Shown: positions 35,057 through 47,224, counted from the first letter of the stretch. The stretch: 64,000 nucleotides of DNA from Gentiana macrophylla (GCA_026214975.1 CM047806.1:55321947-55385946); one strand, 5' to 3'. Made by a program: numbers and translations. Notes: generated by a model not told the origin, from the sequence alone.

Positions 35057-36404
35057 TATTAACCGTTAATCATGAAGTGATTGCATACTCCTACTTGTTT
35101 CAGGATAGGGTTGATGTGTTCATTAAGGATCGCTAAAAGGTGCGGTCCAAATCACTTTCACGTTGGCACTATTCTGAACGAGTGAGAAGTGTGTGTCTCA
35201 CAGATATGGAATCCATTCATTCCTGCGGGAAGTAGAAAGACAATCCCCTTATTTGTTGATCCTAGAAACTGATCGATCCCGGGAGTTCATTTTTGTTATG
35301 AACTAATTGATCACTAGTGGGTTAATGGTAAATAAGGATAAGATGTAATGAGGAAGGTTTACGGAAATTACCCCGCTTCTTTACGGATAGTCTATGGAGG
35401 GTTAGTTTATATGTAATGATTATATCAATAGACACTTATTGACCCGACTCGACGTTTTGAGAATAAGTTATATCTATAATCGATAGAGTTCAGTTTCGGA
35501 TTTATGGTGGCGTAATTCCGGAATTAATAGGTTGAGTAGAAATATTCTGTTCGATGAATATTTTATTCAATTTATTGTAGCTACTGGTTATAGGTCCAGG
35601 GTTCCCGGGTTGGCTCCTAACACGCGAGTGTTTTCTCGTTTTATGGAACCTCGAGAATAAATTAAATAGTTGATCTATTTAATGAATATGCAATATTATT
35701 TATTTGGTAAATAATATGTAAAATAGAAAATATATTTTTAATTAAATTAATGACATTTGTGGCGCCTACTTTTGTGATAAATTAGAAAAGAAATTTTTCT
35801 AGATTATGTCACATGTGTAATTAATTAATTATTTATTTGTTAGATAATTAATGGAAAAGAGATGAGAGATTGATTTTTGGGAATTATCTCTTATTTTATG
35901 GCAAATATCTTTTCCTTGTGGGAATAGGTAATTGTGGTGTGAAAATGATAACTCTTTCTTGACTAGTTATTTTCCTATATAAAGAGAGTTCCTCCTAGCA
36001 CAATACACACTAACAATTGCGCCACTTATTAAATACAAGAAGAGAAAAATTAGTTTCTCGTTCTAGTCATTAAGAGAAGAAAAACCTAGGGTTTTTCTTG
36101 GGTATATTCGAGGAGGTTCTACGGTGAGGATCGACGTCCACCAGTCGTCGCTTGGAGATACAATCCGGAAGATCACGGCTTCTCCCTCTCTGTCGATTTA
36201 CTATCCCTCTCCGTTTAGGTAAAATTTCAACCTTCTTATAGTTATATTAATTATTTATGAGAATCATATCGTGGCGAAAAATCGCATGCGAATTTATTCG
36301 TAGCTTCCGTTGTGCAAGATCGAGCGTCTCGATCGGTGTTGTGAATCAGATCTGACGATCCAATTATGGATCAGATCCGGATTCGGGTTTTTATACATCC
36401 AGCA
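35057..36404 (+). repeat. Family-B copia LTR (B1), right part
   Basis: It continues the LTR begun at 5037. A TATATAAA box lies at 35976-35983. The end CATCCAGCA is followed by a tRNA-Met-like primer site. The combined LTR is about 1.78 kb, close to the 1.71 kb of B2 and 1.81 kb of the solo LTR. Confidence 0.88.
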
Positions 36405-36406
36405 TG

Positions 36407-36419
36407 TGGTATTAGAGCC
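36407..36419 (+). other. Primer-binding site of B1
   Basis: TGGTATTAGAGCC lies two bases after the LTR; it has one mismatch to the tRNA-Met complement. Confidence 0.8.
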
Positions 36420-38041
36420 AGGTTAAAGCGATTTTACGATCTCGATTGCATAATTAATTAATAAGGAGTGAAATTGAATAAATATTGCATCTTTTATATG
36501 TTTATTAAATATATGTGTGATTGAATGGTTTGGTTGACGAGATGGATTGGGGTTGGTACTTGTTTACCGTTAGATCTATTGTGAACGCAAATTTTTTTGG
36601 GTGTAGGAAATTATGTAATTTATTTATTATAATTTAATTTTCTAGTACTAGAATTATGTACAATTCGGCGCCCCTGTTGTATATATATTATGCGAAGATC
36701 ATCTTCACAAGTTGATGCTGCAGCACAGTGGTACAGACATGAGATCTGCAACCTGAAAAGGGGCGTGCGAACCAACTCAGCTAAGAGGCAGGTTGTTAAA
36801 GCAATGAAGCAGATAATTATTAAAGCATGTGGCGGCCGGATCAAATATGAAATTAGTGAATCCTTTAAAATTAGGGTTTATCCATTTAATTATTTTAATT
36901 TATAGATTAGATACGGGGTACCAACGATCCATCTCGGTGGTTTATTTTTCGCATTTATTTTCTTTTGTGATTATTTATGTGATATAACCATGTGATGCAT
37001 CATATTCATTAATTCCACTCTTAGCATATGCATACATGTAGAAAATTAATATTGACATTAATTATACATGTATGAACACGATAATTAATTTAGATTAAAA
37101 ATAAATTAATTAATTAAAGGAAACGGAATTTTATCGGGATATAAAATTCACATGATAAACTTAATTTGGGATTATTAATCCTTCAGGGTTTTATTTATGT
37201 AGTGACTACATAAATTAGAATTTTGATAATCAAAATTGGAACCAAGAAGTTAGTGATTGCTTTTCATGATTTATTGTTTTCGATTATTGGAAAAATTCTG
37301 AGATCCTAAATTTTTATCATGACAAGATTAAGACTTTAAAATTCTAGTGACTTTTAATTGTGTAGTTTCTACACAAGGATTTTCTATCAAAATTTTTGAA
37401 AATCATGAATATAGTGTCGTTAGTTAGACGGTATTTAGAACAGATAAATTAGTGGGAGCTTTAAATTTTGTGATTTATTGTTTTTCGAATTATTGAAAAA
37501 TCATAAGTCCTAATGAATTAGGATTATAAATTTTTTGGTGAATTTGAATTGTGTAGTGTCTACACAAAGATTTTATAAATCCGAAAAATTGAAAAGTGAC
37601 ACTAGTTAGACGGTATTTGGAACCGATGAACTAGTGAGAGAATTAATTTAAATATTCATGATTTATTGTTTTTCGAATTGTAAATAAATTCTGAAAATCC
37701 TAATAAGACTAACTAATTTTCAAAATAACGAGTGGGAGCGGGGACGGTGACAATCGACCCCACAGCCTCTAATGTTGACACAAGCACGTGAGAGAATGGT
37801 GACACCTCATGCCGCTTTGATTTCGGCCCCCTACGGATGGCCTTCACCGCTATCAAAATTCAAGGCTTGGTTTCCAAAAGGATATGATTTTGAGTACTCG
37901 TCGGGTCACTGACCTACCCTACGGCGGCATACTCGAGGCGTACTTAAAAATCTGAAATATTAGGTCACACTCACAAGGATATTTTAGGAAATATCTTGGC
38001 TGAAAAAGGAAGGTAATCAACAATTAAATAGGAGATGTTCG
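36420..38041 (+). other. B1 interior: non-coding, hairpin-bearing repeats
   Basis: No protein domain is found in six frames. The leader (36420-36560) matches that of B2 (39768-39930). A 270-bp segment at about 36600-36890 is unlike B2. The rest holds three diverged repeat units starting at the hairpins 37196, 37358 and 37549, and a GC-richer block at 37733-38041 that is repeated in B2 at 41306-41615. At 38041 the interior is cut at ATGTTCG by the B2 LTR. Confidence 0.7.
37196..37567 (+). repeat. Diverged repeats each headed by a GTAG-loop-CTAC hairpin
   Basis: Hairpins are TATGTAG-TGA-CTACATA (37196-37212), TTGTGTAG-TTT-CTACACAA (37358-37376) and TTGTGTAG-TGT-CTACACAA (37549-37567). Each is followed by a diverged segment with TAGTTAGACGGTATTTGGAA and ATGATTTATTGTTTTTCGAA. 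Confidence 0.65.
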
Positions 38042-39752
38042 TGTTAGGTGTAGTGCTCGAAAGACAATTTGTGTAATTGTTTTTTTATAATGGATAACAT
38101 AATTTATCTCACATTATTACTTGCTTTGTGCTTGTAAGTAACACACTGCTGCAAACCCTAAGTATATCAGTATGTAACAGCTTAACTCAGTGTATGGCAT
38201 GCACGTGAGGATTGAGTTAATGGTGATATACTTAAACTGTTAGTCCGTGGTGAACTTAATCAGAGTATAGGGTCTCATGATTAAAACACCAATAATGCGC
38301 CCAGAACACCTTAGGGTGTGATAATCTTATCCAGACTATAGGTAAAGGGCCCCTAAGTGGGGCATTTATATATGATGGCATTCATATAGGACTGGACCGA
38401 TTTAATCTGGGTTTCTCGATATAATTCCGTAATCGAGAAAACTTATTAAATCATTAGATGATCATATATGGATTGACCTTAATTCTGAGTTGATCACAGG
38501 GTACTGCTTGTCTCGGGGTAGTGTTTGATGTGTTAGTTAAGGATCACTTTGATATGTGATCTGAGTCACTTCTCGTTGGCACTATTCCCTGATGACTGAG
38601 TAGTTCTGTGTTTCACAAACACGGAATCCATTCCTTCCTGCGAGAAGTAGAGAGACAATCCCCTTATTTGTTAGCCCTAAGAAAATGATCGATCCCGGGA
38701 GTTCATATTAGACTAATTAGCTACTAGTCCGGTATGTGAACTAATTGATCACTAGGGGTTAATGGTAAATAAGGATAAGATATTCTGAGTCGGGTTTACG
38801 GAGACTTCCCACTCAGAATGGACAGTCTATGGAGGGTTAGTCCGTATGTAATGATTATATCAATGGACGCTTATTTACTCATAGGATTGAGTGTAAGTAT
38901 ATATCTATAGTTGGTAGAGTTCAGTTTCGGGTTTATGGTAGCGTAATCCCGGAATTAATAACTTAAGTGTGAATATTCTGTTCAAAGAATATTTTACTTA
39001 ATTTATTGGAACTACTGGTTATAGGTCCATGGTCCCAACGTGGCTCCTATAATATGAGTATTTTCTTGTTATTGGGCCTCGGTGATAATTAATTGGCTGG
39101 GCCAATTAATTGATATGCGAAATATTATTTAGTTGGGCTAAATAATATAATACACAGAAAAGACATTTTCTGTGGGCCTAAAACCCTAAGGTGTGGCGCC
39201 TCCCTCTCATAAAATGCAAGAATTGATTTTCTTGTGTGATTAATTATTTACTTGGTAAGTAATTAATTAATAAAAGATAATTGATTTGTAATTGATTGAT
39301 TGATTAATCACAATCTTTTATAAATGGAATTATCTTTTATTGTGATTTCTTTTTAATTATTTATTTAATTAATTAGAAACTTGGAGGCCAAGGATTTACT
39401 CTCCTATATAAAGAGAGTTCTTCCAAGACATATGGGAGATGAAATTTTCGACATACACACATAAAATAGAGAGAAAAACTTGTTTCTTGTCTTGGGTTTC
39501 TGGTTGAAGAAAAACTTGTAGTTTTTCTTGATGCATATCATGGAGGTTTCAATTCCAAGGTTTAGTGTCCACCAACAGCCGTTTGGAGAACACGTTGGAA
39601 TATTGTGGCTACTCATCCAACTATTGGTAAGTAGATCTAAACCCCATTGTAGGAAGTTTAGAACCTTTATTTATGATATGTAGTTTATAGATCGCGCTCC
39701 ATCCGCTGCGCAAAGATCTATTTTGTACAGATCTGAGCTCCTACATACTTCA
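38042..39752 (+). repeat. Family-B copia LTR (B2)
   Basis: It is 1711 bp, from TGTTAGGTGTAGTGCTCGAA to CTACATACTTCA, with a TATATAAA box at 39405-39412. It aligns with B1 and the solo LTR over its length but is clearly diverged, so the family is old or subdivided. The five bases before it are GTTCG; no downstream partner LTR was found. Confidence 0.88.
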
Positions 39753-39754
39753 TG

Positions 39755-39767
39755 TGGTATCGGAGCC
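39755..39767 (+). other. Primer-binding site of B2
   Basis: TGGTATCGGAGCC lies two bases after the LTR; tRNA-Met type. Confidence 0.8.
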
Positions 39768-42700
39768 AGGTTCCACGATCTATGAATTATATTTATAGAT
39801 AAATGATTTAAAATGAGTGGAATTGCATGTAGATATATTTTTTAAATATGCATATGTGATTGGTTGTTGTGGTTGAAGAGATGGATTGGGGTTGACACTG
39901 TTTACCCGTTAGATCTATTGTAAACTCATATAAATTCGTTATATGAGTATAGGAAATTTTGTAATTTATTTGTTGATGTAATTTTAAATTTCCTAAAAAT
40001 AGATCTGTTTTGTTGCTGTTCGGTTTTTCTATTTTTCCCGTTTATTGAGTCGTTGAAAGGACAATCCCTCCGGTCAGAATAAAGATAAAAATTTGACGAG
40101 CAAGCCCTCAAAATTTGTGTCGATCGGAGTCCGTCTCGATATCAGATCGCTACAATAAAGTTGCTGCTGTAACAGAAAAGCACAGCAGCCATAAAAACCC
40201 TATCTGTGAGTTCGTCAAATTTCTGGAAGAGTTTGGAACATTGAGACAAAGATCCGACCATTCAGATTGACTAACATGGAGTAATGAACAAGCCCTAAAA
40301 ATTTTAGGTCGATCGGGTTTTGTCTCGATGCCCGATCGGCTCCGGGAAGACACTGCTGAGCCGCAGTTATAAACATATGCAGCAATTGGATCGGCGGATT
40401 TCTTGAGAAAATTGGGCCATCGAAACTCGCATCCAACAGTCCATATTGAATCAGGAGGAGTGAAGAACAGGCCCACAAAGTTTCGTGACAATCAGAGTTC
40501 ATTTGGATGCCCGATCATCGATGAAACGGATCAGCAGCAGATTGTATTAGAAACTAGTAAACCCTAGTTAGGGTTAATTTATTTATTTTCTAATAGGTTA
40601 GATACGGGGGTTCCAAAGGTCCATCTTGTGTTTATTTTCCGCACTAGTATGTATGCTTAGGATGTATGCGTAGAACCGGAAAATTGCCATGACATGCATC
40701 ATAACATGAATTCCACTCCATATGCATATACATGTAGAAATTAATTCAAGGAATTAGTTAGGCATGTATACAACATGCGATTAGTTTTAATTAATTGTAT
40801 GATATTAATTAGAAACTAATTAGGGAAACCGAGGATTCCGGGTTTTGTCAATCGTCATGGTTAGGTGATGGACTCTCGGTGAATCCAACCTTGCGAAAGC
40901 ATAGGGAGTAAAATCCCGAAACCTCGATGAGATTGCGTTTTTTGTCCGTAGTGTCTACGTGAAAGTTTGATGTTAAGGGATTGAACAATTATGGGCGAAT
41001 ATGGTTCGAAAGTGGTCAAACCATGGATGGGTGGTCAACTGAGCCACGGCTCGATCGACTTAACCCTCCACGTGTGGCGTTTGCACGGGGGTCCGGCAAG
41101 GCTGAGCTATCCGACGAGCGACTACGGCTCAACGGAGCTCCCCTAGCCCTGATCCGTCCGACGGCCACATATGTTCCAACGAATAGGTCGGGTGGGCTAG
41201 CCCACATAACCGACACCATTCGGGCCCATGATTTATTGTTCCTTAAAGATACATCAAGTCCAAAAATGAAATCAGTAAACCCACCACTTTTTCAAAATAT
41301 TGAGTGGGATCGGGGAAAGCGACAGCCAACCCCATGGACTCTACTGTTGACACAAGCAACGTGAGAGAATGGTGACGCCTCGTGCCGTCCTGGGACCGGC
41401 CTCCCTAAGGAAGGCCTTCACCGGTATCAAAATTCAAGGCTTGGTCTCTGAAAGGATAGGATTTTGGGTACTCGTCGGGTCACTGACCGACCCTAAGGCG
41501 GCACACTCGGGGTCTACCTAAAAATATGAAACAATAGGTCACACTCATTATGGGTATTTTTCGTAATACCTTGGCTGAAAAAAAAAAGGTAATCGAGGAT
41601 TAAAATTGGATGTTCGATTCCATTTAATCATCGAGAGAGTTGATCTCAATTTAGTCGTCACCTCTTTGACCTACCCTAAGGCGGCTCTGAGGTGTGAGAC
41701 TAAATCCTTGGAAGGGTAGGATAGACTATGCATTAGTTTATAGTTCCTAAAATCAATTAGTTGTGTATAATTTGGATTTATTTTCTGTCAATTTTATTTA
41801 CAACAATTTGTATATCTCTATAGGGTACTAGACTGCTAGTGTATGTTTTAAATTGACAAGTAACGACTTCTTTTAAAAGTGGTAAGTACTAGAACGTTGT
41901 GCTTGCTAATCATACATGCGATTAATTTTTCGGAAGAGATATTTCTCTTGAGCCTTCAAGACTCAAAGTGACGTAAATAAGTATGTCACTGCTGTCACTC
42001 ATGTTGAACGAGAGACAACCGTAATTAGTTTGAAAGATGATTGGGACGGAAAAATTCTTCTAGTGAATTTTAATTGTATAGTGACTACACGAGAAATTTT
42101 CTAATAGAAAAATTGGAGAATCATAAATTAAAGGGTTGCTAGTTATACGGTATTTGGAACCGATAAACTAGTGGGAGCTTTAATCTTATGTTTTTCTGAT
42201 TTATTAGAAAATTAGTCCCACTGGGTAACGCTTTCACTAGACATCCCACAGTTCACGAGTAGTGTCTACTCAAACGAACTGCTAGTTCAAGACTATTTCC
42301 TTTTAAGGAAAGTCAAGAATGGGAAATCATATAAACTAAGTTTGAGGCTAAACCGAAATATTAATTAAAGAAAGTAGAGGATAAGGAAAGTGATTTCGGA
42401 TCACTAACCAATGAATCCTTAGCGACTTTCTTAACCGAGTAACTCGACTCGGGAGCTAAGTTATTTGGAAGAACAAGGAAGTTTTGCATTAACGATTAAT
42501 AGAGTAGACAACGGGCAGTAATTTCTGCTAGAATAGTGGGAGTGGTATGAGGAAATGAACTTTGGATTCGATCCTTGAATATCATGGAAAAATTATTTTC
42601 TGTTTTCATATTCGTTGGAACAAATGGATTCACTTTCAACTCGACACATTGTTGCCTCATAGAAAGTGAATATGACATTTGTAGTACGAATCCAAGACTC

Positions 42701-43318
42701 GGACTTTTGTTTGATAAAGTTAGAACCACTAAGAAATGCCGACACATTGTTGCCTCATAGAAAGTGAATATGACATTTGTAGTACGAATCCGAGACTCGG
42801 ACTTTTGTTTGATAAAGTCAGAACCACTAAGAAATGATGAAAAGGTATATGTAACACGTCTTAAACTATTAAAGGCAAAAGGTTTCCGTATTAAGATAAA
42901 AAAAACAATTCAACATCTATTAATTAGTGCATATATCCTAGAGATAAGACCCGACGACTGGCTAAGGGTGATTCTATCTCCCAGTCTAGGAACACTGTCT
43001 CAAAGGAACAATGGCTAAGCTTCCTTTCAATTGGGAAAGGGTAATAGATTTGAAGAGGTATCATAGCTTGTTCATAATGACCTTAGGGGTCTAGTGAAAG
43101 ATACAAGCTAGTGGGAGTTTTTGAGTGGTGACATTTTGTCTGATAACCACTCGAAACGCGGTTTAGTTTATAAAAAATATGAGGAGGTGTCTGTGATATT
43201 ACCAAAGAGTAGAGTATTCCATGCTTAGAAAGAGGCTATCGCATATTCTTGAGACTGATGCTCGGCCTGCCTCCTAGTGGAATGTTTTCACTGAGGGAGA
43301 AACCGTAATCTTGCCTTA
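39768..43318 (+). other. B2 interior: non-coding, repeat-rich, no 3' LTR in view
   Basis: The leader is like that of B1. 40096-40560 holds three imperfect units of 180-190 bp that share a segment like AGCCCTAAAAATTTTAGGTC. 40947-40959 and 42257-42271 are GTAG-loop-CTAC hairpins, with a weaker one at 42075-42090. 41030-41220 is an unusually GC-rich patch. 41306-41615 repeats the B1 block. 42643-42838 is a 98-bp tandem duplication. Short frames (for example 40981-41364) show no domain. The stretch ends at the MITE target TTA at 43316. Confidence 0.65.
42643..42838. repeat. 98-bp tandem duplication
   Basis: The unit starting GACACATTGTTGCCTCATAG occurs at 42643 and again at 42741, with only a few differences (for example CCAAGACTCGG versus CCGAGACTCGG). 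It is a recent slip or unequal-exchange duplication. Confidence 0.9.
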
Positions 43319-43826
43319 GAGCACTCGCAATAGATACTGTAAATGATGTTAAATCGTATTTTTCAGATTTATTTTATCAGATTTATCTAAAATATCATCA
43401 CATTAGAATCTGTGACTTGGATGTCAACACGTCAGATTCTGTCAAGAGAGCGCTACTTCTCCCGCAAATACAGAAGATCTGTATGGGTCTTTTCCTTTCT
43501 TCCTTTTTTCCTTTTTTCCTTTTTTTTGGGGTTGAGAAAAAAGGTATTTTCCTTCCAAACTGCATATCATGTGGCTCCATTTATTCGACTTTTCTTAGTT
43601 TTTTTTTTTCTCTCTATTCATGTTTTGATATATAACTATTTTTAAAGGCTTTTCTAAATATAAAAAAAAAACTATTTTTAAAGGTGGATATATACCATTA
43701 ATTTTGAGTCTAAATTTCCATTTTTTAATAAGCTTTGTCACGGTCTCACAGGCTTAAGTTTGCATAAATAATGAAACTGATGAAGTAATATATTAATATT
43801 GTATAGATTAATTATATGTTAGGTGT

Positions 43827-43872
<46 letters not shown>
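43319..43872. mobile_element. PIF/Harbinger-like MITE, left part (split by the Helitron)
   Basis: It starts GAGCACTCGCAATAGATACT after TTA (43316-43318). Its other end, rc GAGCATTTGCAACAGTGTCT, is at 63982, followed by TTA (63983-63985). The two ends match at about 14 of 20 positions, and the 3-bp TTA duplication fits PIF/Harbinger (Tourist-type) elements. Without the Helitron it is about 760 bp and has no coding capacity. It carries an (AT)n tract at its centre, into which the Helitron inserted. Confidence 0.6.
43831..43872. repeat. (AT)n microsatellite, left of the Helitron
   Basis: About 20 AT units end in A at 43872, immediately before the Helitron TC. The tract continues as (TA)n at 63775. 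Confidence 0.9.
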
Positions 43873-43875
<3 letters not shown>

Positions 43876-44829
43876 TACCTTTTAGGTACGTTAATATACG
43901 AATAATTCGACGTTCATTTTGTTGTTTCTCACCCCCACTATTACTCTCCCTCTACCCGCTCTCCTCCTCCCCCCTCCCTCAATCTGCAGATCGGATACCT
44001 ACCTTCCCATCACCGCCTTGAACGTCCAAACTTATGATGCCACCTCGCCTTCTGCACCACCGCTTTCAGCATACCATATGCATTGGTGGACGACTATTGC
44101 TAATGCCTGTGCAATTATTCGACTCCTTACAAGCTTATCAATCCGCGTTTTCCTCAGGTGAGTCCTTCTCCTCATTTTGTTCCTGCAATTGAATCGCTCT
44201 CCGTTCATTGTGAGGTAGCTTTGCTCTCTCATTATCGAGGACGTTGTCGTCGCTGCTGATTTCTGTTTATGGTGGTTCTTTTTGGCAGCCTGCTGTTCAT
44301 TTAGGAGTATTTCATCTGGACGCTCCAATCATGTTAGCTTTGTACTATCGATCTGCTGTGTTATCTTTTGGGTGTATAGTTACAATTTATGGGTTCTGCA
44401 TTTATTTACTGCATGTATGCTTATTGATTGTGCTGTGCATTTATGCTTCTGTGGTATTGTGAGCTTCAATACTTCCATTTCTGGTGTTGGTTGATGATTG
44501 TATTCATTCGTATCTATTGATTCTTGCTTCTCTGGTAGGTGGTCGTAACAATGTTTAGCAATGGTAATGGCTGTTCTTGGCCTTTTTTATTTGGTTCCAT
44601 GTGACTGTTGTCTTGATTATTGGTTTCTTTGGGTTATTGCCTTCTTTTGTTTGGTCTGTTGGTTTTTTCTTCTTGCTGTGTCATGTTACTTTTTGAAACC
44701 TTTTTTTGTTTGATTTCCATCATTGATTGAGTTGTACTGTACTTTATGTTTGGTTCTGCTTTGTGTTATTATACCTCATATTAATGTTTATTTTAGTTGG
44801 TGATAGATTAATGTTCATCTTCCTTGCAG

Positions 44830-44884
44830 GTTTTACTGCATAAATATTGGCTTTCCTGTTGCTCTTTATTGGTTAGCTCATAAG
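44830..44884 (+). other. Exon-like 55-bp segment, copy 1
   Basis: It is bounded by CCTTGCAG and GTACTA and contains ATAAATATTGGCTTTCCTGT. Its sequence and flanking intron resemble 46608-46662, so this part of the leader was duplicated about 1.8 kb apart. Confidence 0.45.
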
Positions 44885-44937
44885 GTACTACTGATTCCTG
44901 TATAATTTGTTGGTTGGAGACCATCCATCTTCTTATA

Positions 44938-45172
44938 CTCCCTCCGTCTCAAAATGTTTGGGACGTTTGACTTTTCAACCGCTTACGAAAAGTCTAATTA
45001 ATCCTTCGAATTTCATCAAATGATCTAATACTTTTTACATTTATGTACTTTAAGTTTCACTTTATCATAACCCTAATAATATTACATCAATTAACGAAAT
45101 TCCAAGGATTAATTAGACTTTTCGTAAGCGGCTAAAAAAGGAAATGTCCCAAACATTTTGAGACGGAGGGAG
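44938..45172. mobile_element. Stowaway-type MITE (Tc1/mariner)
   Basis: A 235-bp element with ends CTCCCTCCGTCTCAAAATGT and its inverse is flanked by TA dinucleotides (44936-44937 and 45173-45174). The ends and TA duplication are the Stowaway signature. The terminal inverted repeats extend inward with the block CCGCTTACGAAAAGTCTAAT on both arms, so each arm is about 85-90 bp and the whole can fold back. It is inserted in the Helitron leader region. Confidence 0.95.
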
Positions 45173-46607
45173 TATATTTTTGTATATACATGCTCTATCT
45201 ATTTTAGTTCTGCATGTTTATTGAATGATCCTTTAATGCGATACATAACATGTTCTTAAAGCTCCCCTTGATCGTATTGCCTTTAGTTTTAGCATTGGCT
45301 TGTTTCCTAGCTGTATTTTCCTTCTTTGCTCTCTCTATGTTCTTGGTAACACCAATATATTCAGGTGTCTCCGTGTTTCAGCAGCCTTTGCTTGGATTAT
45401 GTGTTCACTTATTGCCTACATTTGGACTGTGTCCTTGCTTTGCCAATGTTATTTCCATTTTTGATGTTAATGACTACGTAATCTTTGATTTTGTACCCTT
45501 GTAATTAGTTCATGATGGTCTCAATGAATACTATATGTAATCGAATGAGAAACATTACTCTGCCATTATATTTTTTATGAGCTTTGTTTCGTTATCTGAA
45601 AGACATATTCGTGTGTATCATGCTTGTGTTTCATTTTGCGGTTACTTTGTTTTCCAAGTTACTGGGACGGGCGAGTCATCTCGACTTTGTTCCTAGGTCA
45701 ACAATGCACTTTCTAGCTAGGACCTCTCGTTTAGCTGTGTGTGTTTGTCCATCCTCTTTACTGTTTATTTCACATTGTGCTTCATTATGTATTCACTACC
45801 TGCTCAGTATAGGCTATTGACTTGCTTGAGGTAATTTGTAATAGGCATGGTATTTTGTTATGTATTCATAATATGTGCTTCCATATTTGTTGCTCATGAA
45901 TCCTTTGTGGGAAGCTAACAGGTTTGTCACAACTTACTTGCAAATTCAAGAATGGCATTTTGTTTGCTGCTGTTGTGTGTCTCTTGCTTCGCATGTCAGC
46001 TGTTTGCAATGTATGGTTGCAGTTGTATTTGAGGTCTCATTTGTGATGTGAATGACCAGCAATATTGAACTTCAATACTTTGGATATTAGTTGTCATTTG
46101 TGGCTTGTAATTATCTTTCTTTTGGATTATGTGTTCCCGTGTTGGCTGCATTTGGATTTTATCCTTGCTTTTGAGTTATGTATGTTCTGCAATGTGTAAT
46201 CAGTACTTTGCCGTTTTATTATTCATGAGCTTCCCTCGATTCTGTCGCAACCATTATGTCATGCCTAAGGGCTGTTTTTTCTTACAAGCTTGGTAGTTCC
46301 TTTGCAATATGTGATCTTGGTTTATTTGTGGTTTCATCTACGATGTCAAGAAACAACGATGTTGAACTTGAATACCATGGATATTATTTGTCCATTGTGG
46401 CTTTGAGTTATGTATGTTGCCTTTCAGTTTACTCGAGTAGTTAGGTAATTCACTCGTTACACTGCATTTATTACGTCTCCTTACTAGGTTATTGTTTTAT
46501 TGGTTATGAAGCTGTTTTAGGTTACGCTTGGATCTGCATTGTCTTATTATGCCTCTGATTAATGTTTACTGTAATTGATAGTAGATTAATGTTTGTTTCC
46601 CTTGCAG

Positions 46608-46662
46608 GTTCGGGTGGATAAATATTGGCCTTCATGTTGTTCTTTATTGGTTAGCTCATAAG
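46608..46662 (+). other. Exon-like 55-bp segment, copy 2
   Basis: It is bounded by CCTTGCAG and GTATTA and contains ATAAATATTGGCCTTCATGT. It is the second copy of 44830-44884. Confidence 0.45.
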
Positions 46663-47224
46663 GTATTACTCATTCCTCTACTATATTTAATACGCCTATT
46701 TCTGGACTTGAGTTGTACCTTGATGCTGTCTGCGAGTCTTTGCGTACTCGATTTGGGTTTTGTGGTTATCATAATTCTTGAATAGCTATTTAGAAAAATA
46801 GGTTAGCAGTTCGTTTTATGCAACTACAATGTTTAGCAAACAATGAAGAGCTTTCGGATTTTCCTTATTTACTAAAGTCAGAAAAGATTGAATCTTTGAT
46901 TTAAAATAAAAAGGTTTCAAACTTTTATTCTATATCCGTTGCAATTACGATTTCGGTGTTTTCGCTTGAGCTGTATTAATGAAAGCTTCATATATGGTTC
47001 TCGGAGGGGGAGTTCCGCCTGTCTCAATAAACTCTACGATTGGTTCGAAGAACGTTCAGCTATTGGCATTCTGATTTTCTGAACATGTCGGTCAGATGCA
47101 GATGACCTCAATGCTCCGATATTGTTTTCCGTTTTCTTAGGAATGTCGTACGACCAATCTTCTGAGAAATTATGTTGCCCTAGATCTCTATTCCAGTGTA
47201 GGTATTAATTTATATTCCTACTAG

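Larger units (their letters stand above)
43873..47224 (+). other. Helitron 5' region: probable untranslated exons and introns
   Basis: No convincing coding frame lies before the Rep ATG at 47225. Splice-like signals suggest a spliced leader: a donor CTCAG|GTGAGT at 44157/44158, and two 55-bp exon-like segments flanked by CTTGCAG and GTA(C/T)TA (44830-44884 and 46608-46662) that are copies of each other. A candidate acceptor CTACTAG immediately precedes the ATG. The region is T-rich, as plant introns are. Confidence 0.45.

Noticed and set aside
40150..40502. Two overlapping minus-strand frames of about 100 codons in the B2 interior
   Set aside because: They are out of register with the 180-190-bp repeats, show no domain and are absent from B1.
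40981..41364. 127-codon plus-strand frame in a GC-rich patch
   Set aside because: No recognisable motif; it spans the junction between a patch absent from B1 and the shared non-coding block, so it is probably chance.
43919..46444. Several 60-85-codon frames that might be small host genes
   Set aside because: They are T-rich and Phe/Leu/Cys-rich, as expected from intron-like sequence, and lie within the Helitron leader. Splice signals suit untranslated exons better.
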